Positions 30,267 through 36,944 of a stretch of 64,000 nt of DNA are shown piece by piece. Below the pieces are notes generated by a model. The model saw nothing but the letters and a program-made list of their open reading frames with translations, did not search any database and had not been told where the DNA came from. The DNA comes from CAWHYG01 sp963833505 (GTDB lineage Bacteria > Eisenbacteria > RBG-16-71-46 > CAIMUX01), in contig CAWHYG010000007.1 of assembly GCA_963833505.1 (NCBI GenBank), positions 2,108,001 to 2,172,000 on the forward strand, given 5' to 3'. How positions within the stretch are numbered: position 1 is the stretch's first letter; every line of letters begins with the position of its first letter. The translations under genes were made by a program, and so were the position numbers.

Positions 30267-30629
30267 TCACGCCCCCACCGTGACCCGACGCCAGATCGGC
30301 GCCGCCCGGGTCGAACCGGGATCTCCGCCGGAGAAGAGCACCGCCAGCTCGTGCGCCCGCATCGAGCTCGCCCGCTCCTTCTCGTCCGCGGGCCACCAGC
30401 GGAATCGGCCGCTCGAGAGACGCTTGTAGCAAAGCCAAAAGCCTTGGCCGTCGTACACGATCACCTTGAGGCCCGTCCCACGACGATTGCGGAACACAAA
30501 GACCGTGCCGGAGAACGGATCAGCCTTGAGGACGCTCCGACACACGCGCGAGAGACCGTCGATGCCGCAGCGGAAATCCGCCGGTTCCACCGCCACCAAG
30601 ACCCGCATCTGCGGGGTGATCTGGAGCAT
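30267..30629 (-). CDS. tnpB: IS66 accessory protein TnpB
   Basis: 120 residues. Family core: VAVEPADFRCGIDGLSRVCR, LKADPFSGTVFVFRNRRGTG, KVIVYDGQGFWLCYKRLSSG, FRWWP. Its ATG at 30629 shares one base with the tnpA-like stop (TGATG), so translation is coupled. TnpB is needed for IS66 transposition, though its biochemical role is unclear. The frame upstream of this ATG is a shadow of the preceding gene. Confidence 0.92.
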   Translation of the reverse strand: MLQITPQMRVLVAVEPADFRCGIDGLSRVCRSVLKADPFSGTVFVFRNRRGTGLKVIVYDGQGFWLCYKRLSSGRFRWWPADEKERASSMRAHELAVLFSGGDPGSTRAAPIWRRVTVGA

Positions 30630-31030
30630 CAGCGTTGCTTCCAGAGAGCGGCGGCCAGGACCAGCACCTCCGCACGTTCGTGGGTCGACAACCGGACGAC
30701 GAGCCGGGAACCGTCGGCTCCCCAGAGCTCCACCGCCGGGCCGTCGATCGTGGATCGCCCGAGCAACGACTCCGCGCCGAGTTCGACGAACCGAGTCGGT
30801 CCTCTCTTCTCCACGCCTGCCTCGGCGCCGGCGACCCTCCGCTTCAGGGCGCCGTAGTCGAGACGCAAGGCCCGCGAGATGGGAGCGATGCCGTGCAACC
30901 GCGCCAGGAAAACCGCGGCTTCCCACAGCTTCTCCGGCATCGCCCGCGAATCGCGATGCCGACGCCAATGCTCGATGCGGGTCCGAAGCCCATGCACCCG
31001 GGCGGGGAGTGCTCCGTCCTTCCTTGCCAT
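30629..31030 (-). CDS. tnpA: IS66 TnpA-like DNA-binding protein
   Basis: 133 residues from ATG 31030 with AAAGGAGG 7 nt upstream, the strongest ribosome site in the element. The sequence RIEHWRRHRDSRAMPEKLWE, AAVFLARLHGIAPISRALRL and DYGALKRRV is a helix-turn-helix of the kind found in the first gene of IS66-type elements. The C-terminal half (FVELGAESLLG, VELWGADGSRLVVRLS) is the usual beta-rich tail. Confidence 0.88.
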   Translation of the reverse strand: MARKDGALPARVHGLRTRIEHWRRHRDSRAMPEKLWEAAVFLARLHGIAPISRALRLDYGALKRRVAGAEAGVEKRGPTRFVELGAESLLGRSTIDGPAVELWGADGSRLVVRLSTHERAEVLVLAAALWKQR

Positions 31031-31115
31031 GAGTCGTCCTCCTTTGGGTCCGTCCACGACTCATGACGGTAGGGGGAGGCTACGCGCGAATCACGCAGCC
31101 GGGCCGAAGGGACAC

Positions 31116-31626
31116 GAACGAGGCGGTGGAGAAGATCCGCCGGCAGACCTTCGGAGGCGCTCCCCAGGATGACGTCGGACGAAAGTTCAAGGTGAAGAAG
31201 TGGATGTTGCTTCGAGCCTACGAGGCGCTTGATCTCGGACAGAAGCGGCTCCTGGGGCGGCTCCTGGCCCGGAACCGTACTCTCCAACGAGCCTATCTGC
31301 TGAAAGAGAACCTGCGTGGAATCTTCAACTATCCCTGGATCCGCCTTGGTGCCCTCCGGAACGCGCTGTTGAACTGGTGCCGGATCGCGGTCCGTAGCCG
31401 CCTGCGTCCTCTTGTGCAGGTGGGGTATCGCTTGAGGGAGAACCTGGAGAAGCTGATGGGTGGCTTCGAGCATCCGATCAAGATGGGCTTCATCGAATCG
31501 ATCAACGGCCTAATCGGCCAGCTCCGGCGCCAGGCTCGGGGCTACCGTGATCCCGAGTACTTCAAGCTCAAGATCTACCAGCGCTGCTCTCTTCACGATG
31601 ACCCCTGGGCCCAAATCGTTCTATGA
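31116..31626 (+). pseudogene. ISL3-family transposase, 3' part
   Basis: After the right copy of the inner duplication the transposase resumes: NEAVEKIRRQTFGG, KKWMLLRAYEALDLGQKRLL, AYLLKENLRGIFNYPW and the catalytic Glu region HPIKMGFIESINGLIGQLRR (ESINGLI), then ARGYRDPEYFKLKIYQRC. It ends at TAG 31624-31626, 30 bp inside the right end. Joined to 26683-27454 it is a normal ISL3 transposase. Confidence 0.9.
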
Positions 31627-31656
31627 CCCTGATTCCACTGAAAATCGAGAGGAGCC

Positions 31657-31664
31657 ACAAATCT
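31657..31664. repeat. Target-site duplication, right copy (outer element)
   Basis: ACAAATCT, matching 26552-26559. Confidence 0.85.
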
Positions 31665-32223
31665 GATAGCCCGTATGAATGGGACGAATACACGCCAGCC
31701 ACAGGCCGTCTGGGGACCAGGCGGGCGAGTCAGCTCCCGGCGCGACCAGGGTCAGATCTCCGCCGTCGGAGGAGCGCATGGCCCAGATGCCGCGAGTGTC
31801 ACAACACACCTCGTAAAAGGCTATCCGGCTACCGTCGGGGGACCACGTTGGCGTCGCCGACCAGCCCGTCTGCCGAACGTATTGGACATTCCCTTCTCTG
31901 GACAAGACTGCAATACCGACATCGACCATCACAGCAAGGTGCTTGCAGTCCGGGCTCCACGTCGGGTCACTTCCACCTGAAAACAGGAGGGCCCTCTCCG
32001 AACCATCCGGCGCCACCGTCCATATGCCCGAACTGTCGTGCCTTGACCAGTGATCGTATGCAATCAGGCCGTTCGCACCCCAGGAGGGATGAGTACTCCA
32101 CACGTTCTGCAGCGGCGGCCCGAACGTCGGGTTATCCGGGGCCGTGGGCCCGTGACGCATGCAGCTGGTGTTCGTAAGCACCAACAAACCAAGGACACCC
32201 AGGAACGCTCTACGATGTGCCAT
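31657..32223 (-). pseudogene. 5' part of WD40-like lipoprotein gene interrupted by ISL3-type element
   Basis: ATG 32223 has GGGAGG 4 nt upstream. The signal peptide ends in a lipobox (GLLVLTNTSC), so the product is a lipoprotein. Blades follow: HPSWGANGLIAYDHW, DPTWSPDCKHLAVMVDVG, TPTWSPDGSRIAFYE, SPAWSPDGLWLACIRP. It is cut after HTGYQIC by the ISL3-type element; the rest is at 26225-26559. The 189 codons up to the duplication join in frame with 108 more. Such TolB-like propeller lipoproteins are envelope or secreted proteins of unknown substrate. Confidence 0.88.
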
Positions 32224-32271
32224 GTTACCTCCCATGGGTGCCCGAGCGCCTTCACCCGTTGCGAGTCCATA

Positions 32272-32493
32272 TCAACCCCAGCCTGCGCTTCTGCCCAACT
32301 GGCGTTGCGAAGACCCTTCCGACGTGGGTGCCGCATCCGTGTCGAGGGGAGACGGCACCGCGAAGAGCGGACTTGTCGCGGACGCGGAAGAGCCGGCCGC
32401 CAACGATCCGGAGAGCAGGAGCACTGCCGGAAGGAGCGCCCGCCTGCCCTCACCAATCCTGACCGCAACCCACGCGGAGGTCGTGCTCACCAT
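32272..32493 (-). CDS. Short exported protein or truncated gene
   Basis: 73 residues. The ATG at 32493 has a perfect AGGAGG 5 nt upstream and a signal-peptide-like start (GRRALLPAVLLLSGSLAAGS, then SASA). The mature part is only about 35 residues and has no domain. It ends 48 bp before the lipoprotein start on the same strand. It may be a genuine small exported peptide or the head of a truncated gene. Confidence 0.45.
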   Translation of the reverse strand: MVSTTSAWVAVRIGEGRRALLPAVLLLSGSLAAGSSASATSPLFAVPSPLDTDAAPTSEGSSQRQLGRSAGWG

Positions 32494-32702
32494 CGATGCC
32501 TCCTGAATCTCGGAACGGCCCGAGCGCCGGAGCCTTGCGGTGCTCGAGGAGCCGAAAGCCGACCGGCGCTTCCATAGCGTTCAGGACCCGCCATGGAAAG
32601 TATACCTCTGCGGTCCAAGCTGTTCGACCGGATTCTCGATCGGCCTGCTCAGCGGGCGGAACTACCCGAGTCCCCGACGTCTTACGATCACCGGAAGTCA
32701 GG

Positions 32703-33485
32703 CTATCGCGCTCCAGGCGGCGGCACGGTCATATACCCGCGGCCTTTGACCAGAAAGGCGATGTGATAAGATGAGTCGGCGAAAGCGCCAATGAAGTCGC
32801 TGATCATGGAACAGGCGGACTGACTGATACTTGGGTGAGGTCTTCCACCAAAAACGTGATCCAACGGGGTGAGCCACTTTGCGTGTCCGCCGCGGAAGTA
32901 CAGGGCCACTGCAGCTTGCCTGCCCGGCCAAAGCCTGGTGCGTGATGAGTCGACCAGGCTGTCCTGCTTGAGGAAATTGAGAGCACCTACGGTAGCGGAG
33001 GAGACACTGCCGGTAGCTTGCAGTATCTGGCTATAGTGATCTCTGGCCGCGGCGGTGACCGCGAGTCGAGCGGAGTCGACCGAAGCGCTCGCCTGGCGCC
33101 ATGTGCGGCCCCTGGAATGCAGCGCGGCCGCCATGGGGACGTTCTCCAGGAGTCGCTGATAGGTCGATTCTGGCTCCGGCGGGACCGGGAGTGGCATGAG
33201 CGCGTGACCGTTGATGCGGACCGTGTCGTCGTCGGAAACGGAGAAGACGACCCGCGTGTTTGTGAAGACAAGCGAATCGGCAGGTGACACGACGATTACG
33301 TAGTTGTTCGCCGGGATGTCAAGCGTGAGGGGATAGGAACATGGACTGAGGGGGCCAACGCGCGGGGCCGGGTTGGGCAACGATCCAGGGTTGTTTGCCT
33401 GGTTACCGGCGTTCGGCCCGGCCATTGCGACGACCGGGGCGAGTGACAGAGCAAACAACATGAAGATCAGAGTATGGGTTCTCAT
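32703..33485 (-). CDS. Secreted protein with AGPNAG N-terminus
   Basis: 260 residues from ATG 33485 (GGAGG 5 nt upstream). A signal peptide (MRTHTLIFMLFALSLAPVVAM) is followed by AGPNAGNQANNPGS, the same post-cleavage motif as the 4799-5380 gene. A beta-rich domain follows (YPLTLDIPANNYVIVVSPAD, VVFSVSDDDTVRINGHALMP), then a helical section (ASASVDSARLAVTAAARDHY) and a C-terminal domain ending GRGYMTVPPPGAR. No family was recognised. Confidence 0.72.
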   Translation of the reverse strand: MRTHTLIFMLFALSLAPVVAMAGPNAGNQANNPGSLPNPAPRVGPLSPCSYPLTLDIPANNYVIVVSPADSLVFTNTRVVFSVSDDDTVRINGHALMPLPVPPEPESTYQRLLENVPMAAALHSRGRTWRQASASVDSARLAVTAAARDHYSQILQATGSVSSATVGALNFLKQDSLVDSSRTRLWPGRQAAVALYFRGGHAKWLTPLDHVFGGRPHPSISQSACSMISDFIGAFADSSYHIAFLVKGRGYMTVPPPGAR

Positions 33486-33610
33486 CCCGGCCTCCGTATC
33501 GCAAAACGTCTGCGGCATGCAACCCGGAAACGTGGGCACGACCGACGGGCGCGGGTACTGTCCTACGTCGTCGGCCGGATCTTGGCACACGGGCGGGGGC
33601 TGTCAAGGTG

Positions 33611-33991
33611 CCGGGCGCTTCGGCGTCCCCCCCCAAGTCGGTGGCGCATCTCCTGTCCGACCTGCGGTGCCTTTTCAACTGGGCAGAGGACTCCGGCCTC
33701 ACCGAGCGATCGCCGGTGCCACGGCGACTCCTGTCGCGGATCCTCCCTGAGCGGCCCCCGATCGGCTGAGCGAGGCTGAGGTCGCGACGCTCGCCGGGGA
33801 TCCCCGGGTTCCACCCGCGCCGCCTCCGGCACACCTTCCCCTGCCGGTGGATCGAGCTCGGCGGGAGCCTGGCGGCGCTCCAGCAGACCCTTGGCCACGC
33901 CTCGGTCGTGACGACCCAGCGCCACGCCCGGCTCTCGGACGAATCCGTCCTCGCCGAGGCGAAACGGGCGCAAACCGTAGAGAAACCGTAG
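33611..33991 (+). pseudogene. Decayed tyrosine recombinase (phage-type integrase)
   Basis: The pieces read in order but in different frames: SVAHLLSDLRCLFNWAEDSG and LTERSPVPRRLLSRILPERP (core-binding domain, 33638-33750), DRLSEAEVATLAG after a missing base, then a large deletion. The end follows: FHPRRLRHTFPCRWIELGGS and LAALQQTLGHASVVTTQRHA with stop TAG 33989. The RHTF box and the HxxxTTQRHA end with its nucleophile region (Y replaced by H) are visible. It lies 58 bp from tRNA-Trp, a common integration site. Confidence 0.8.
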
Positions 33992-34049
33992 CAACTCTTT
34001 CCTTGCCAACGGCACGGGAAGGGGGTAACCTAGGTCTTTGTAACTGACT

Positions 34050-34122
<73 letters not shown>

Positions 34123-34228
34123 ATCTTCGTGCGGGTCCGCTGCCTCGACCCGGCCCGGGAAGTTCCATCCGCCCCGCAGCGAGAATCCCTAACAGCCCGC
34201 TCCATCCCGCGTCTATCATCCGAGGCCG

Positions 34229-35452
34229 ATGCCCGTCGAATCCGTCACATTGCCGCGCGTCGTCGCCATGATCCTGGCCGGGGGCCGGGTGGGCGAGCTT
34301 TCGGTGCTCACCCTCCGGCGCCCGAAGTCCGCGCTTCCCTTCGCGGGCTACTTCCGCGTCATCGACTTCCCGCTCTCCAACCTCATGCGGGCCGGGATCA
34401 ACAACGTCGGCATCCTCTCCCAGTACCGCCCCGAATCCCTGATCGATCACATCGGGGTGGGCGAAAGCTGGGACTTCTGCGGCCTCGACCGCGGAGCGAA
34501 GATCCTTCCCCCCTTCCGGGGCGCGGAGGCCTCCGACTGGTACAAGGGCAACGCCGATGCCGTCTATCAGAACCTGAACTACCTCCGCGATCACCGGGCG
34601 GAGATCGTGCTGGTCGCCTCGGGAGACCACATCTACTCGATGGACTACCGGAGGCTCATCCTCTACCACCTCGAGCGCGGGGCCGACATGACGGTCGCCT
34701 TCAAGCGCATGCGCTACCACGAGCGGTTCGGCTGGGGCACGCTGGACGCCGAGGGGCGGCTGGTGCGGTACGAGGAGAAGCCGGCGCGGCCCAGCTCCGA
34801 CCTGGCCAGCCTCACGATCTACGTGGTCAACGTGCGGCCTCTGGCCGACGCCCTGTCGCACCTGACCGGGCGCCCCCAGGTGGAATTCGGCCAGGACGTG
34901 GTGCCGTTCATGCTCGAGAAATACCGGGTCTTCGGATACGAGTTCACCGGCTACTGGGCCTACACGCGGACGGTCGCAGCCTACTACCAGGCGCACCAGG
35001 ATCTGCTTTCCGGCCGGATCAATCTGGACGAATGGGGCGTCCGCACCAACCTCCAGGACGCCGAAGTCGCCTCGCAGCCTCCGGCGCGCGTGAGCCCCGG
35101 CGCGCGCGTGCGGAACTCCCTCCTCAGCGCCGGTTGCGAGGTGGAAGGAACGGTGGTCAACAGCGTCCTGGCCCCCGGAGTCCGGGTCGAGCGGGGCGCG
35201 CGCGTGCTGAACTCGATCCTCTTCCACCGTTGCGTGATCGAGAGCGGAGCCACCATCAATCTGACCATCGCGGACAAGGCGGTCTCCCTCGGATCCGGGG
35301 CGCGCGTCGGGTTGCCGGCGGAAGGCGACGAGATGCAGCCGCCGCCGGCCGAGGCTCCCTTCACCCTGCTCGGGAAGGAGTCCCGGGTCGCGCCCGGCGT
35401 CCGGGTCGCGCCCGGCAGCGAGGTCCCGCCCGAAATGGTGATGGCGGTATGA
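34229..35452 (+). CDS. Glucose-1-phosphate adenylyltransferase-like protein (divergent paralogue)
   Basis: 407 residues. ATG has GAGG 4 nt upstream. The nucleotidyltransferase domain has MILAGGRVGELSVLTLRRPK, where the usual GG.G.RL is changed to GGRVGEL, then ALPFAGYFRVIDFPLSN, ADAVYQNLNYL, VLVASGDHIYSMDYRRL, VRYEEKPARPSSDLASLTIY and FGQDVVPFML. A left-handed beta-helix C-terminus follows (SLLSAGCEVEGTVVNSVLAP). The loss of the pyrophosphorylase Arg suggests a regulatory or weakly active subunit, as in GlgC/GlgD pairs (inferred). Its stop overlaps the next start by 4 bp. Confidence 0.88.
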   Translation: MPVESVTLPRVVAMILAGGRVGELSVLTLRRPKSALPFAGYFRVIDFPLSNLMRAGINNVGILSQYRPESLIDHIGVGESWDFCGLDRGAKILPPFRGAEASDWYKGNADAVYQNLNYLRDHRAEIVLVASGDHIYSMDYRRLILYHLERGADMTVAFKRMRYHERFGWGTLDAEGRLVRYEEKPARPSSDLASLTIYVVNVRPLADALSHLTGRPQVEFGQDVVPFMLEKYRVFGYEFTGYWAYTRTVAAYYQAHQDLLSGRINLDEWGVRTNLQDAEVASQPPARVSPGARVRNSLLSAGCEVEGTVVNSVLAPGVRVERGARVLNSILFHRCVIESGATINLTIADKAVSLGSGARVGLPAEGDEMQPPPAEAPFTLLGKESRVAPGVRVAPGSEVPPEMVMAV

Positions 35453-36837
35453 AGGAGCATCGGGAACGCGAAGCGCCCCCGTCGACCGTCGGCGAGTGGG
35501 TCGATCCCGGCGCGGGAGTCCGGCGCGGGCTCGATCCGCGGCGCGCGCTGGCCATGATCCTGGCCGGCGGAGTCGGCAGCCGCCTCAACGTGCTGGTGCG
35601 CCACCGCGCCAAGCCGGCTGTTCCCTTCGGCGGCATCTATCGGCTGATCGATTTCCCCTTGAGCAACGTGATGCGCTCCGGGATGGAGAAGGTCGGGATC
35701 CTCACCCAGTACCTGCCCTATTCCCTGACCGACCACATCGCCGAGGGCCACCCCTGGGGCCTGATGGGACGCTCCCGCGAGGTCAAGATCCTTCCGCCCC
35801 ACCAGGGAACCCACGGCAGCGACTGGTACCTCGGGACGGCGGACGCGATCTATCACAACCTGAGCTACATCCATCGACATGACCCCGAGCTGGTCGTGAT
35901 CCTCTCCGGCGATCACATCTACTCGATGGACTACATCCGGATGATCGAGTACCACCTGCAGACCGGGGCAGCCGCCACGGTGGCGGTGCGGAGGATCCCG
36001 ATCGAGACGGCCCACCTGTTCGGCACCGTGCACATCGACGCGGACGCGCAAATCACGGGATTCGAGGAGAAACCCACCCAGCCGACTTCCGACCTGATCT
36101 CCATGGGGATCTACGTCTTCTCCGCCGACAAGCTGGTCCACTGGCTCGAGGAAGTCACCGGCCGGCTCGGGCTGCCCGACTTCGGGCACAATCTCTTCCC
36201 GGCGATGCTCGAGGCCGGAGAGAGCCTGGTCGCCTATCCGGACGATGGGTACTGGCAGGACGTCGGGACGATCTCCGCCTACTTCGACTGCCACCTGGAT
36301 CTCATCCGCGAGAACAGCCCCATCAACCTCAAGGCCTGGGGCGTGCGGGCCAACCTCGCCGAGAACCGCTTCGGGGACCGTCCGCCAGGCTGGGTCGGTC
36401 CGAACGCCGGATGTGAACAATCGATGCTCTCGCCCGGGTGCCGCGTCGAGGGCTCGGTCCTCGAGTCAATCCTGTCTCCCGGCGTCGTCGTCGAGCCGGG
36501 AGCGGTGGTGCGCCGCTCGATCCTTCTGCACGACGTCCGCATCGGCGCGGGAAGCGTCGTCGACCACGCGATCCTGGACAAGAACGTGCACGTGGGCGAA
36601 GGCGCCCGGATCGGCGGACTGGGAGACAACCGGCCCAACGCGCGGTTCCCGAAGCACCTCGATTCCGGAATCACCCTGATCGGAAAGAACGCGCGCATCT
36701 CCGACCGGGCGCAGATCGGCCGGAACTGCGTGATCTTCCCCAACGAGAATCTGGAAGACTCCGGCCGGGTCGTCCTCGAGAGCGGCGAGACCGTCGGCGA
36801 CCACGAGGGCCGGGAGTCGTCCGGCGGACAGCCGTAG
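35449..36837 (+). CDS. glgC: Glucose-1-phosphate adenylyltransferase
   Basis: 462 residues. ATG 35449 overlaps the upstream stop (ATGA). The canonical signature is intact: LAMILAGGVGSRLNVLVRHR, AKPAVPFGGIYRLIDFPLSN, YLGTADAIYHNLSYIHRHDP, VVILSGDHIYSMDYIRMIEY, ITGFEEKPTQPTSDLISMGI, DFGHNLFPAML and YPDDGYWQDVGTISAY. The hexapeptide beta-helix C-terminus is long (SMLSPGCRVEGSVLESILSP). It makes ADP-glucose for glycogen synthesis. The tandem with the divergent paralogue suggests a heteromeric enzyme. Confidence 0.94.
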   Translation: MKEHREREAPPSTVGEWVDPGAGVRRGLDPRRALAMILAGGVGSRLNVLVRHRAKPAVPFGGIYRLIDFPLSNVMRSGMEKVGILTQYLPYSLTDHIAEGHPWGLMGRSREVKILPPHQGTHGSDWYLGTADAIYHNLSYIHRHDPELVVILSGDHIYSMDYIRMIEYHLQTGAAATVAVRRIPIETAHLFGTVHIDADAQITGFEEKPTQPTSDLISMGIYVFSADKLVHWLEEVTGRLGLPDFGHNLFPAMLEAGESLVAYPDDGYWQDVGTISAYFDCHLDLIRENSPINLKAWGVRANLAENRFGDRPPGWVGPNAGCEQSMLSPGCRVEGSVLESILSPGVVVEPGAVVRRSILLHDVRIGAGSVVDHAILDKNVHVGEGARIGGLGDNRPNARFPKHLDSGITLIGKNARISDRAQIGRNCVIFPNENLEDSGRVVLESGETVGDHEGRESSGGQP

Positions 36838-36867
36838 CAGATGGCGAACGGACCTCAAGCCCGAAAC

Positions 36868-36892
36868 GGAGGAGGCGGCTTGCGCCACCTCC
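36868..36892. terminator. Hairpin between convergent glgC and carboxypeptidase genes
   Basis: GGAGGAGGCG (36868-36877) and CGCCACCTCC (36883-36892) pair with one mismatch around a 5-nt loop. There is no T tract on either side, so this is a possible bidirectional, perhaps Rho-assisted, stop. Confidence 0.4.
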
Positions 36893-36944
36893 CCCGATCG
36901 GTTGCGTCCGACCGATTCGCCGCTCGGCCGGCCGACAAGATGGA

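Larger units (their letters stand above)
27455..31115 (-). mobile_element. IS66-family insertion sequence with DruA-like passenger gene
   Basis: 3661 bp. The ends are inverted repeats starting GTGTCCCTTCGGC (left, from 27455; the same string read inward from 31115), flanked by GAACGAGG. Four genes run on the minus strand: tnpA-like, tnpB, a DUF4338/DruA-like gene, and tnpC. Neighbouring genes overlap by 1 or 4 bp, except the tnpB to passenger gap of about 80 bp. tnpC and the passenger each carry one extra base, so the copy may be inactive. Confidence 0.92.
26560..31656 (+). mobile_element. ISL3-family insertion sequence, interrupted by an IS66-type element
   Basis: The ends are imperfect inverted repeats: GGCGCCTCTCGA on the left and, read inward from the right, GGCTCCTCTCGA. 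They are flanked by the 8-bp duplication ACAAATCT. Without the inner IS66-type element (27455-31115) and its duplicated 8 bp, the element is about 1.43 kb with a single transposase gene, normal for ISL3. It sits inside a TolB-like lipoprotein gene. Confidence 0.9.
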
